NCBI RefSeq assembly: GCF_910592395.1
Contig: NC_088315.1
Coordinates: 15,359,808 to 15,423,807 of the forward strand
DNA: 64,000 nucleotides
Reading direction: 5' to 3'
Source of the DNA: Lineus longissimus
Taxonomy: Eukaryota > Nemertea > Pilidiophora > Heteronemertea > Lineidae
Under the pieces are notes generated by a model. The model was given only the letters and a program-made list of their open reading frames with translations. It was not told where the DNA came from and made no database searches. The position numbers were made by a program, and so were the translations under genes. Every line of letters begins with the position of its first letter. Position 1 is the stretch's first letter. Positions 23,121 to 34,720 of the stretch are shown here, one piece after another.

Positions 23121-23215
23121 TCTGACCTGGGCAGGTATGAACTAATAAAATGACATTTCCACAGGAAATGGAAATTTTATGTCGTTCATACTCTACCCAG
23201 GTCAGACTTTTGCAT
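23121..23215. repeat. DIRS internal complementary region (ICR)
   Basis: The first half (to about 23168) is the complement of the left terminus. The second half (from about 23170, AATTTTATGTCGTTCATACT) is the complement of the right terminus, so both ends are represented head to head. In DIRS elements this region is thought to template completion and circularisation of the cDNA ends. It independently fixes the element boundaries. Confidence 0.8.
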
Positions 23216-23729
23216 CGAATACCAACAACCAAAGGAAGGAGGGTAAACGGTGACTTACCATGTAGTGAAGTGAACTGTCTCCAAGCTGCGCAGCAGAACC
23301 CAACGGGTGAGACCAGGGGACCCAGAGAAAGAATGCTTGGGGAAAACCCGGGCTAGAGGTCAACAGGCCCTTTGACAACAAAGGGAAGCATAACTGGGAA
23401 AACCCATCCCCTCCTAGATGGGGACAAAACCACCTCAACACGATATAAGCTCAGCACATATCGTCAAGAGACACAATGTGGAAAAAATTTTTTTTTTTTT
23501 TTTTTACAAGAAGGAGAGCACGCCCTAGAATAACATGGAGTGGCCTCACTGACTAACTCTCAAAAGTCCTAGGCGGCTGAACCCTAGGACAGCTGGACGG
23601 GGCGAATGCGCGGGCCCGAAGATCCAGCGACAGTCTATAGAACAACCCCCCCCCCCCCGCTTAAAAAGGAGGGAGGACAAGACAGCCAGCAGGAGAGAAA
23701 ATCGACGAGTGGTCTAGGCAGGGAAACAC

Positions 23730-24686
23730 CTAGACCACGTGCTGAGCAGCGACAACTGGACCAAGAGACAGCATACCGTCTGTTAGCCTGGAACAATCGC
23801 GCATATAATACTGGGAGAATGTAGAGTGAGAACTCCACGTAGCCGCATCTAAAACCTCGTTCAGCGCCACTCCCTTATACTCGGCCCACGAAGTAGAAAT
23901 GGCCCGAATCTCGTGGGCCGTAATGGTGCCTAGGAGACGAAGCTCTGGAGAACCGAGTGTCATAGAATAAGCCATCCGAATGGTGGCCACTAACCATCTG
24001 GTGACCGTGGCTGCAGCTATCTCTCTAGTAAACCCCTCTCTATAAGACAAAAAGAGGCGCTTCCTGCCTAGGCGAACAGCAGGCTCCTTAGTCTTATTAG
24101 AATAGAACTTCAATGCCCGAACAAGACAGAGAGTTCTGTCCGGGAGGTCTCTAGAGACCGTAGCGGATAACGAGGGGATAAAAACCGGGCGCCTGGAGGT
24201 GTGCGGCGCCTGGTTTTTAGCCAGAAAGCCTGGGACAAATTCTAGGACCGCGCCCCTCTCAGTGAAAGCCAATTTATCAAAGGCTAAAGCATGGAGCTCA
24301 GACCGCCGCTGTGCCGTGGCCAAAGCCACCAGGAAAACGGTCTTAAAGGTCAGATGTTTAAAATCTGCCTAATGCATGGGTTCAAATGGAAATTTCATGA
24401 GAGCCCTTAAGACCACCGAGAGGTCCCACTTGGGAGAGAGCTGAATGGAGCGAGGACGCTCCAAAGACATATTGCGAAGCAACGATGAAACAGCGTCATC
24501 CCAAGACGGTTGCCACGATTCAGTCAGCTTTAAGGTGACCGAAACGGCGGAGCGATAACTTTTCACTCCCTGAACCGAAAACTTCCGGACCGAGAATAGA
24601 AAATTCAAAAAGTGGAGGAAGTTGGGAAGAGAGGGAGCGACCGAGAAACTCTGTGCTCCCGACACCAGTCTCAAAAGACAGCCCAC
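23730..24686 (-). pseudogene. DIRS tyrosine recombinase (one stop codon)
   Basis: The minus-strand reading runs from about 24686 to the stop near 23730. The N-terminal helical part includes FLHFLNFLFSVRKFSVQGVKSYRSAV. A TAG at about 24372 interrupts the frame; the catalytic part then reads on. Catalytic residues are visible in order: QRRSEL near 24305 (Arg I), TAHEIRAIS near 23915 (His-x-x-Arg), WSSHSTFSQYYMRD near 23840 (His/Trp and nucleophile Tyr). The recombinase inserts the circular cDNA without making a target duplication. Apart from the single stop all key residues are kept. Confidence 0.85.
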
Positions 24687-26630
24687 TTGCTATCGTATGA
24701 ATCAAGGGTAGACTGTCTCTGAGGTTGGGCGACTTTACGGATAACGTCTTCCGAAAAGCCTCTCTCTCGGAGGAAATACCCGACAGCCTCCATGCGTGAA
24801 GCCTGTAAAAAGAAGGGTCTTGATGATAGACCCGGCCGATCGGGTGATAAAGCAGACGGTCCCACGCCGGCAGGCGGCGGGGGTGATCCGTCAGCAGCTT
24901 CAGCAGAACCGGGAACGAGGCCTGGTTCGGCCAGCCCGGTGCTATCAGACAAAGTCTGACCCGTGAACTGGCAACCTTGTTGAGTACCAGTAGCAACAGA
25001 GGGGTTGGCGGGTATGCATAAGCATTGAGGCCGTCCCAGGAGGCCGACAGGCTGTCCACTCCCAAGGCCTCCCCGTCCGGGAGGGGTGAGTAGTACAGGG
25101 GGAACCTCTTGTTCAACCGAGTCGCAAACAAGTCCACGACCGGAGCATCCCACAGGGCCCCCAGACGAGAGACCACCTCGCGATGGAGGGTCCACTCTGT
25201 CTGGACCAGACGGTCCGACCTGGAAAGGGCGTCGGCCAAGATATTTCTCTTGCCGGGGATGTGACGGGGGAGGAGCTGGATATCCAAGCGGCGACAAAGC
25301 TGCAGGAGCTCCCAAGTGAGACGGCACAATGTGTCGGATCTCGTTCCCCCCTGTCTCCGAATATAAGCGACCACCGTCGAATTGTCGGAGAAAAGAGAAA
25401 CCCTGTGACCCCTCAGATGAGACGTGAAGGCCCTCACGGCCAGGATGACAGCCTGCATTTTGAGGATATTGATCGAGAGACGCGCATCCTCCTCTGACCA
25501 CGTGCCCTTGGTGGTCAGATCCCCTTCGTTCAAATGGGCGCCCCAACCATAAAGGGAGGCGTCCGTGAACAGGGACATCTGGGGCGACGGAGGGCTGAGC
25601 TGCACTCCGCGGAGGAGCTCCGTCTCCGAACCCCAGAAACTCCACACCTCCCCAAGGAGAGACCCCGGGATAAATATCCGCTGGTCGAGGAAGTCCGTGA
25701 ATGGACGCCAACTCGACAGCAGGAGGAGCTGGAGTGGGCGCATATACAGGCGGCCGAAAGGAACCTGGTCCGCTGCCGAATTAAGCAGCCCCAGCAGCGA
25801 CAGAAACTGTCGGGCTGTGGCGCTGTCCTGATGGCGAAAAATCCCGACCAAGGACCGAATCTTGCGAATTCGGTCCGGAGGGGGGGGGACATCAGGCCCT
25901 CTCGTGTGCGAAATCGCACCCCCACGAAGACATAATCCTGAGCTGCGTCCAGCTCGGATTTCAACCACCCTGCCTGTCCAGTTGTGACGAGCAGAAACTT
26001 TGCCTGCTTTCCCAGACGGCGATGAGCCTGGTGCCGTAGCAGCCAGTCGTCGAGATAGCAATGGAGCTTTAAGCCCATGGCGTGAAAAGGCGCGGCAAAC
26101 TTGACGACAGTTGTGAAAATCAGCAGAGCAGAGGCCAGGCCGAAAGGAAGGGCCTGAAACTGATAAACCTTTCCTTCGAAGAAAAAACGAAGGAAGGGCT
26201 GAAACTCTGGATGGACCGGGACGTGTAAATACGCGTCCTGAAGGTCCAGAGAGATAGCCCAATCGTTGGGCTGCACCGCGACCGCTACTGACCTGGCTGT
26301 CTCCATCTTGAAGCTGGGGACCCGGAGGAACCGATTCAAGGTGGACAGGTCGATGACCAGTCTCCACTTCCCCGACTTCTTGGGGACCAAGAAGACGTGG
26401 CTGTAAAAGCCCGGGGAGGAATGGTTGTCCACCAGCCTCACTGCCTGCTTCTTGAGAAGAGACAGGACCTCCGATCGAAGGGCAAGCGCCCTGACGGGGT
26501 CTACTGGCGGGGACACCGGGGTGGGGGTCGACGTCATGGGGGGACGGGAAAAGTCCAATCGGACACCGTGTCGGAGCATATCCGGCACGGGGGAGTCTTT
26601 TTGACACCACCGGTCCCAAAAGTCTGCCAC
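24670..26630 (-). pseudogene. DIRS reverse transcriptase - RNase H - methylase-like polyprotein (one frameshift)
   Basis: RT lies at 26630-25880 on the minus strand: KWRLVIDLSTLNRFL near 26360, ISLDLQDAYLHVPVH near 26255, QALPFGLASA near 26150, and the catalytic LHCYLDDWLL near 26060. At a run of nine C (minus strand) near 25870 the frame changes. RNase H follows in the second frame (MSLFTDASLYGWGAHL near 25570; VSLFSDNSTVVAYIRRQGG near 25400; ADALSR near 25235). Next comes the region usual in DIRS elements between RNase H and recombinase (VVDLFATRLNKRFPLYYSP near 25130; LIAPGWPNQ near 24945), related to adenine-methylase-like domains. The homopolymer makes a sequencing or assembly error a real alternative to a true mutation. 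Confidence 0.85.
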
Positions 26631-26686
26631 CCACTACGCCAACTGTTGGGGCGCCACCTGGAGGCGCAGGAGGAAGGACTAAAGAG

Positions 26687-29150
26687 TCACTTGCGCTTGC
26701 CCCCGCGACCCTTCTCTTGGAAGGGACGCTTGGGCTGCCCGCCGCCCCCGCCCCTGCCTGAGGAGCGGTGGCGCTTACTGGAGCGGCGAGAGGGAGCCGC
26801 AGCTTCTGCCTGCCCGTGGGGATGAAAGGAGGAGGAGCCACGCGAGGACGAGGGCCCACGAGGAGCCGACGAACCTCGGGGGCGTCGAGACCCCACCTGT
26901 TGTCCCCTGCCCGCGGCCTGTGAATAGGAACGCGGACGGGGGGCGGCCTGGGGAGTCAAGACTGACTCCATCAGGCGATCAGACTGTGCCTGAGCACCCA
27001 TGGTGTCAGGCAGGGAGTCATGAAACAAGAAAGGGCCGCTCAATGGAGCGGTCCTTAATGCCCCCCGCAGAAACTGTGACCTGACCGTGCTCAACCCCCC
27101 GATGAGCAGGTCGCGGCGTTTTAGCACGCCGTTAGCCGCCTGCTTAGCAGCCAGATCACTGGCATGCTGCACGGACTGCTGGAGGGACATCGCGAGAATA
27201 CGCTGTTCCTCCGAGGCATCCGCGGCTAGAGACCTGGTAAGGGCACACAGAGTCAGGTCGGCGTAGGATAACACCGCCTGGGTCTCCTTAGCCAGGGCCT
27301 CGTCATTCTTCGCATCCTTTAAGGCCGAAGAAGAGAGGACTTTAGGGGGTACCAAACCCGAAAGTTGGATGTCGTCCTTGAGGGGCGACAGTGAAACCGG
27401 GTCGGTTCCCGATGGTGAGACCCGATAATAATTGGATCTATAGGACAGGCTTGGATGGGAAGCGGTCGTGAATCGCTTCCCAGCCTGAGTCCAGGCACCC
27501 GGTCCCGTAGACGGGAGCGTCGAGACCAGGGCGCGCTGGTGACCCCCGCAAGAAGGTGCTGTATCCCTGAGAGCCGTATCCAACCATGTGGAGGCTCTAA
27601 TCAGGGCCGGAGACGCGGGCAATTCCTGGAAAGCCCGATCAGGGACCGCATCCGACTCCTGCTCGGAGGCGTCACCGAACAAGTCGAACGGCACCTTACG
27701 GAGGGAGAGGACATGTGTCTTGCGGCACAAATTGCCGAACAAGAGCGCGCAAGTCGCGCATACCCGCGACAATGGCGGAGTCCTCACCCCCAGAGGGGGG
27801 GGGGGGTCAGCCTGAGAGGCCGAAAAAGACTGTGAGACGCTAAACTCACAGTCCATTGGCTGATGACTCAAATCAAAAGCCACAGGCCTCTCGGCCGGGC
27901 GAGCCGAGGACCTGTCATGGAGGTTGGAAGCCTCCATGCGGTCCGTCAGGCTCCTAAGCAACTGCCGTTGATCCTCCGGGAGAGAGGAAGCAAGAGGCAG
28001 AGGCTCAGAGCTCAAATCGGACTCCCGTGGGGCAGACACGGGAGGGGGGAGGGGGGCATGCCTGACCGGCAGCCACACCCGTCAACTCCGACATACCCGA
28101 CAGAGCAGGGTGGGGTCGGACTGGGGAAATAGTCGGTCTGACGGCACCCATAACGGGGGGGGGGGGGGGCACCAAGACCCCTCGCCTGTGAATAGTGGTC
28201 GATCACCGACCCCCTGCCCACATCGGGCAGGACACCTCCGGGTGCGGTGAACGGCGGCAAAGACGGAAAGGTGAAAACCGGTCTTGCCCCGCCAGGGGGC
28301 GTCCGAAGAGACGACCGACTCACAGAGTGAGGGTCGGACGGACGAGCCCGCCCCAAAGCGAAGGGGTGGCGGATCCCCGGAGTGGCCGTGGACTCAACCG
28401 TGGCGCTGGCAGAGCCAGCTGCCGCCGGCAAGGGCAGCGGCCGCAACCCCGTCGCAAACCCCGGAGGGGGACGGGGGAGCACACCTGAAATAACAGGCGG
28501 CTCACCGGGGGCGACGCTGCTCACCAACCCATGACAGGAGGGGGCGGCGGCGGGGGGATCGGGACGTAAAACGTCCAGAGTCCCACCCGGGGCAGGGGGC
28601 AGGGCTAACCCTGGGGAGTGTCCCTGAATCAGGGTCACCAACACTCAAACCCAAGGCCTCCCCAAGGGGCACACCCCCAAAAGAGGGGTGCCCGGCCTGG
28701 GGGAGGGGTCGAGAGGGGTCGAAACCCCCCAGAGCCCCGTGGACCTCGCCGCTTCTTCATCTTCTTGCCGGCGGTGCCGGGAGAAGAGGAAGGCATCCCG
28801 GGGCGAAAGGGTCCGGCCCAAATGGGGGCGGAACTAGCCGCACCCCGACACGGGGAAGAACCGGGCCGGGGACTATGAATCCCCGATACACCCGTAAACG
28901 GACCTCGGAAACCCGCCCTGAAGGGCAGGAGGTCCAAAACAAAGGGTGGAACACCCAAAGAAGAAAGAAAGGACGGTAATAACGATGTCATTACGCCGAA
29001 ATTTCTAACAGAAAAACCACAAAAGTATAAAAACGAACGGTCACGTGACCAACAGCCCGGGAAAACGGAGAAAAAATTTCTTTGGAGACGGCAGAAAAAG
29101 CACGCTCCAAAAGCAGAAATCGAGGGAGGATGGTAAAAGAACGATCTCAC
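26687..29150 (-). pseudogene. DIRS Gag-like ORF, frames broken at G/C runs
   Basis: The C-terminal 463 codons (28078-26687) are open. A cysteine pair (CATCALLFGNLC) lies near residue 109, a helical middle follows (AVLSYADLTLCALTRSLAADA; LAAKQAANGVLKRRDLLIGG), and the last ~100 residues are Ser/Arg/Gly-rich and end in GRGGKRK. The upstream part is Pro/Gly/Ala-rich and lies in other frames at 28644-28012 and 29150-28635. Breaks coincide with G runs at about 28157 and 27797. The likely N terminus is MTSLLPSFLSSLG near 28990. The protein probably binds RNA through its basic tail. Whether the frame breaks are biological cannot be told here. Confidence 0.65.
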
Positions 29151-29278
29151 CCGTCTCCTAGAGATAATAAGCTTCCCGAAGGTGTCCTGGGGTGTCCTTC
29201 TCGAACGTAGGATCGACCAAAATTTGGCGAAAACAACGTAGAAAAACTCGGAACAGTGTGCAACAATGTGCCGAGGAA

Positions 29279-29444
29279 AAAGTACTGATTATGGCAGCTC
29301 ACACGAGGCAGAGGCTGTATAGGGGCGCCGCCTAGGTGTAGCTAAGAGATTTCTATTATAAATAGATTATTTCTTCCTCGGGTGTGTCTGAATGGAGTAC
29401 ACATGCAAAAGTCTGACCTGGGTAGAGTATGAACGACATAAAAT
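29279..29444. repeat. DIRS right inverted terminal repeat
   Basis: This is the reverse complement of the left arm core, ending GTATGAACGACATAAAAT just before the Kolobok codons resume. Confidence 0.85.
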
Positions 29445-29815
29445 GCCCCTAAGAGACAACACTTTTCCTATGAGGGAATGGTTTGCCGCACCCAACTGGC
29501 AGCAATAGACCAGAACTTTGGTTCTGGCCGACAGCAGGCTACAACGAAATCCAACGAGCCGAGGTACAATGTTGTGAACCCCAAGTCATTCACGAACAAA
29601 GATAAATGGGTTGCAAAGGCAGTGAAAGTGCCAAAGAACCATAATTATTGGGAGGATATGGTTAGGGATGTGGTACTCATGCGTACACATGGCCTGGAGA
29701 AGTCACATGCTGTCCTTCCTGAAGTGAGTCAAAATATGGCCAAATGTGACAAACCAGAGAAAAGTGCCGTAATCAGTGCATACCTACAGAACACTCGTTT
29801 CAGAAAAAGGTAGCG

Positions 29816-30724
29816 TTTAGGATTATATTGACACTTTAATGTCGGCACTCAGTGAACATGTGAAACAAACTAGAAAAAAAATTACTACATGTATTAAAAC
29901 TACATTTTTATTTTGAAATCTGTAAGTACAATTTACTAGTATCCAAACAAGCAATACCATAAACATATTTTCCAAGTAAACATTTAAAAAGAGTGTATCA
30001 TTCTATTTGCTAGTTTTTTCAGTTTGAAAGGGCTTACAATATCTGTATTGTAGTGGCCAGGCCACGAGTTAATGTATTCCAGGTAGATATCCTGCTGAGC
30101 CGAGTGGGCTGTGTTTAGGTCTTGGTGATAGGTATAAATAGGTTGCTACGTTCACTCGTAACGAAATACAACGTGGTTTTAGTGCACTTCCTGGATGAAA
30201 GTCATATCTTCACACACTTAGTATTTGTGGTTTATTTGTGGTTTATGACCAAGAGCAATGTGCAGAATCTGTTATGTAATAGTCTTCCACATGTAGGACA
30301 TGTAGGATGAGATATCCTGGTACAGTATTAGCCCACAGACTCTTGAGTTTTTGAGGGGTCATCTCAGGTTTTGGTGATGTGCATCCTTTCTTGGTGATAC
30401 CTGTATCCTGGTGTCTTTCAGTCATTTTCTATGATACACCCCCTTACTTGGAGGTGGTGGGGTGATAGATCATTTATAGTTCATTGCACTCTTGACCTGA
30501 GGAAGTCGATTTGATAGCTGGCAAAGTGTGTTACTGGGGGAAAATGGGATTGGAATTGTTTTGTCAGATGCCAAAGGTCTCTGAAGTGCTACTATAACAG
30601 TTTTTGAGTACATCAGGGTGCAGAAAGGATTGGGAGAGTCCATTCCTTATTTTGAGATGGGGAGAATGGTAATTCTTTGAAAACATATGCAATAGTAGGC
30701 TGTGTATCAAAGCTGAATCTTACA
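29816..30724. other. 3' flank of Kolobok copy 1 / upstream of next gene
   Basis: AT-rich sequence without a supported gene. No Kolobok terminal repeat could be identified by eye. GTTTATTTGTG is duplicated at about 30229-30247. Confidence 0.4.
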
Positions 30725-33700
30725 ATGGCTGAACAAGAAAACTTTCAAAGTCTGAATTCAGCATCAGTTGCTGGAGGGCCGTCAAATGAACATTCGTCAC
30801 CAATTCCTGTACCTGTAAGATCGATAGAAAAGGAGCGTTTGGAGAACCCAAGGAAGAGATTCCCATCTGACAGTCCTTCAAAAGTCCAAAAGAGGAAGGA
30901 AAAAAGCCAGAAGACATCATTTATCATATGAAAAAGTCAACCTATTTGATGGCATAGACGGCATAAAAAGACACCTTGGTGGAGGAACTGCCTCAAAGAT
31001 AACCAATTACCAGCTTTTGAAGGAACTTGTCGATTTTTATAAACTGCACAACACGTTTGAGGGGGACAACGAAGACGCATCATCATCAACTGATAAATGC
31101 CAAAGTGAACCTAGTGGCACTTCTTACCAAAATGCCAGAAGAATGAAACCAAATCACCAATATATTTAAAGACAGTTCAATCTTTGGACAATTTGTTGGA
31201 CAGAGTTTGCTTGCACCACAGGACATGTACATCAAAAATGGCAGTCCGGGAGGAAAAAACTACAAGAGATGGCCATGTCGGTCTATTTCATGTCACTTGC
31301 CAAGCTGGGAAACACAACATATATTGGACGACGTCACCCCATGTGGAAGGAGGCAAATTTATGGTGAATCTAAGGATGGCCCATAGTTACTTTGTCTCAG
31401 GAATCCTGCCGAATCAGTATGAACGTATATGTGATGCAGCTGACATTGGAAAAATGGGAGACAAGACATTTACTGAATTCCAAGATTCGTATCTTCCTGT
31501 CACAGATGGAGTTATGAAGGAGTCAAAATCAGATGCTTTGTTGGAAGAAATTGCTGCTTCTGTTGAAAGTACTGGCTTGGATGGTATTGACATTGCTACT
31601 GACGCTAGACATTGTTGGCGAAAAAATGCCCGCTTTACTGATGTTGTCTGCCTGGGCGAAAAGACCCATAAGGTCCTACAGAATGAGGTAATTTCCAAAG
31701 ATGATGATCCAATCACTCAAAGGCACGAAATGGTGGGAACACGGAGGATCTATGAATATTTTGACAGAGAAAGTGTCCCTGTCAGAGTGCATTCACATGA
31801 TAACAATGCCTCGATCACTAAGTTTGTCCGTGTGGAACGCTCCCCAACCGTTACTTCTTTAGATACCTGGCATATGACAAAGGGTGTGGCCAAAGGAATG
31901 GCGAAACTGACAAAGGGAAGGAAATATTTAGAAGGAAGGTCTTGGTTTGTTGACTTGGCAGATAAGTCGGCATCTATAACAACTCATATATATTGGTGCA
32001 TCAAACGCTGTGAGGGGCACACAGAAAAACTAAAAGCCAGCATATATAATGTGATTGAGCACTATAAGAACAATCATGCCAATTGTCATCAGGAGTCCCC
32101 ATGTCGGTCTGATCCTAACTATGAGCCCAGCAAGCGAGAAATATCTTCAGCCCCTGCAGAGGCAGCCCTCAAGAAGTATCTTTACAGTCTGTTAGTTTAT
32201 AAATCACCGCATCTTTACATTGGATGCAGGGATACACATTATGTCGAAAGTTTTAATAATTCTCTGCTCCAATATCACAACAAAAGAATCGTATTCGAAA
32301 GGGCCAGGGAGGAAGGAAAAAAGCCAGAAGACATCATTTATCATATGAAAAAGTCAACCTATTTGATGGCATAGACGGCATAAAAAGACACCTTGGTGGA
32401 GGAACTGCCTCAAAGATAACCAATTACCAGCTTTTGAAGGAACTTGTCGATTTTTATAAACTGCACAACACGTTTGAGGGGGACAACGAAGACGCATCAT
32501 CATCAACTGATAAATGCCAAAGTGAACCTAGTGGCACTTCTTACCAAAATGCCAGAAGAATGAAACCAAATCACCAATATATTTAAAGACAGTTCAATCT
32601 TTGGACAATTTGTTGGACAGAGTTTGCTTGCACCACAGGACAAGTACATCAAAAATGGCAGTCCGGGAGGAAAAAACTACAAGAGATGGCCATGTCGGTC
32701 TATTTCATGTCACTTGCCAAGCTGGGAAACACAACATATATTGGACGACGTCACCCCATGTGGAAGGAGGCAAATTTATGGTGAATCTAAGGATGGCCCA
32801 TAGTTACTTTGTCTCAGGAATCCTGCCGAATCAGTATGAACGTATATGTGATGCAGCTGACATTGGAAAAATGGGAGACAAGACATTTACTGAATTCCAA
32901 GATTCGTATCTTCCTGTCACAGATGGAGTTATGAAGGAGTCAAAATCAGATGCTTTGTTGGAAGAAATTGCTGCTTCTGTTGAAAGTACTGGCTTGGATG
33001 GTATTGACATTGCTACTGACGCTAGACATTGTTGGCGAAAAAATGCCCGCTTTACTGATGTTGTCTGCCTGGGCGAAAAGACCCATAAGGTCCTACAGAA
33101 TGAGGTAATTTCCAAAGATGATGATCCAATCACTCAAAGGCACGAAATGGTGGGAACACGGAGGATCTATGAATATTTTAACAGAGAAAGTGTCCCTGTC
33201 AGAGTGCATTCACATGATAACAATGCCTCGATCACTAAGTTTGTCCGTGTGGAACGCTCCCCAACCGTTACTTCTTTAGATACCTGGCATATGACAAAGG
33301 GTGTGGCCAAAGGAATGGCGAAACTGACAAAGGGAAGGAAATATTTAGAAGGAAGGTCTTGGTTTGTTGACTTGGCAGATAAGTCGGCATCTATAACAAC
33401 TCATATATATTGGTGCATCAAACGCTGTGAGGGGCACACAGAAAAACTAAAAGCCAGCATATATAATGTGATTGAGCACTATAAGAACAATCATGCCAAT
33501 TGTCATCAGGAGTCCCCATGTCGGTCTGATCCTAACTATGAGCCCAGCAAGCGAGAAATATCTTCAGCCCCTGCAGAGGCAGCCCTAAAGAAGTATCTTT
33601 ACAGTCTGTTAGTTTATAAATCACCGCATCTTTACATTGGATGCAGGGATACACATTATGTCGAAAGTTTTAATAATTCTCTGCTCCAATATCACAACAA

Positions 33701-34720
33701 AAGAATCGTATTCGAAAGGGCCAGCTACCAAATCCGAACCAACTTGTCAGTCCTGGACTGGAACGAACACCAAGATAGTGAGGTGACGTCCACTGTGCTG
33801 GAAAAGGACTCTAGAAATCCAAGGCGAATGGTGGGACGAGAAATCAAAAAGAAAAATAGATTCAGTTTTTGCTCAGATTGGATACAAAGTTTCTATACAT
33901 AGTCATGTGAGTCCCATTTTAGGCCTACCTATCCCCCCTTGACTCAGGACAATTCAATTGCCCTGCCCGGGTTAGGTAGGTGAAATCGCTGACTCTGATT
34001 TTTCTCACACACTTAGACTAGAGCCAATCTTTGAATGCTAACTTTTTTGCCATGTCTCAAAAATTGCTGTACCAAATTTATGTCACAGAGGAGGAAAGGG
34101 AATTGATAAGAGGTATTTTCACTTTTCATGGGATGGACTTAGTGGAAGCAGAATCACAAATGGTGGATAAAGGGATACAATGTATCAGAACTGAATCATT
34201 CCAGGATGCTGTTGAACAGGTGCCATCATCATCATCATCTACAGTTGATGGACCTAACATGGAGGATAGCTCAGACGATCATGACAGCAATGCTGGGAAC
34301 AATGTGGCTCCCTTGGAGCCTGTGAATCAAGGTGGACACGATGAAGAAAGAGAGCATGGATTTATTCTGCCGGACCTTGCCAGTGAAGAGTGTACACTCT
34401 GTTACTGTCGTCCTTGTGTCACCACCAAACGTCCCAGATGGTTGGGTGCTGGTCAAGCAGCGAAGAGAAAAAACAATACTTTGAGAAAGGGTTTTTATTA
34501 GAGGTATTGGAAGATGCTCAAGGACAGGGCTGCATGGATTGATTATCGCTACCTTCAAAAAAACAGAGGAGTTTGCAAAATATGGGTGAAGATGAGACTG
34601 TTTGGAGCTGTACCAGTGACAGGGAAATTATCCCTGATTGTGTTATCACATTGGTTAGTAGGCAAGTCAAATTAGCAAGTTTACCCACCACAAATTGCAA
34701 AAGAAACGATTCCACCTGTA
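30725..34720 (+). pseudogene. DDE-type transposase-like gene with internal tandem duplication
   Basis: The N-terminal part starts at ATG 30725 (MAEQENFQSL..), shifts frame near 30935, and reads RHLGGGTASKITNYQLL, a region repeated in both units. The core (unit 1 from about 31165, unit 2 from about 32580 to 33902) shows cysteine/histidine pairs near its start, GIDIATDARHCWRKNARFTD (Asp), VHSHDNNASITKFV (Asp), SLDTWHMTKGVAKGM, and DTHYVESFNNSLLQYHNKRI (Glu). The T-x-D-x-R-H and D-x-W-H blocks recall Kolobok-like DDE transposases, but the family is not certain. Only unit 2 runs into its proper C-terminal part (LSVLDWNEHQD near 33755). A further exon near 34060-34720 has ECTLCYCRPCVTTKRPRWLG and IIPDCVITLV blocks, with a stop at 34499. 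The Academ-like element begins in its tail. Confidence 0.65.
30891..33724 (+). repeat. 1,417-bp near-perfect tandem duplication
   Basis: Unit 1 (about 30891-32307) and unit 2 (32308-33724) differ at only a few bases that I can see, for example ACATGTACATC versus ACAAGTACATC and TTTGACAGAG versus TTTAACAGAG (Asp to Asn). Unit 1 breaks off at GGGCCAG and runs into GGAGGAAGG, the start of unit 2. This is a recent head-to-tail duplication or possibly a collapsed/expanded assembly. Confidence 0.9.

Larger units (their letters stand above)
22869..29444 (-). mobile_element. Complete DIRS-type tyrosine-recombinase retrotransposon
   Basis: The 6.6 kb element has inverted terminal repeats (about 22873-23066 and 29279-29444) and an internal complementary region at 23121-23215. 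Its genes on the minus strand read Gag (about 29150-26687), RT-RNase H-methylase-like (about 26630-24670) and tyrosine recombinase (24686-23730). It interrupts the Kolobok gene between Lys-Tyr and the following Pro-Lys codons; joining 22868 to 29445 restores the frame with no target duplication, as expected for recombinase-mediated insertion. Damage is light: a stop in the recombinase and apparent indels at long G/C runs. It may be a young insertion. Ends are ±4 bp. Confidence 0.88.
21391..29815 (+). pseudogene. Kolobok-type transposase gene, copy 1, split by a DIRS element
   Basis: Coding parts are 21391-22868 and 29445-29815. A TTTTGTGCAG acceptor precedes 21391; an upstream THAP exon was not found. 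The order matches the minus-strand copy at 49193-52691: acidic linker, a C-x2-C pair (CTKCVAGCTFTWSSQP), LLSAAILFSGTTYGK, a GDGRCDSPG-type block (disrupted, about 22182-22215), YGTYSLMDDDT (in another frame), ILTTDRHKTIRKIL near 22383 (Asp), FDLWHFCKSIVKKI near 22450, and HTWKDKKFFHACQHAPL near 22650. After the DIRS it resumes as RQHFSYEGMVCRTQLAAID and ends at 29815. Frameshifts near 21625, 21960 and 22170-22235 plus the insertion make it dead. Kolobok transposases are DDE enzymes that target TTAA. Confidence 0.75.

Noticed and set aside
25086-28493. Long plus-strand frames across the DIRS element
   Set aside because: They are GC-rich shadows of the minus-strand Gag and RT genes and contain no recognisable domains.
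31414-33133. Two identical minus-strand 100-codon frames
   Set aside because: They are antisense shadows of the duplicated transposase and are identical only because the DNA is duplicated.
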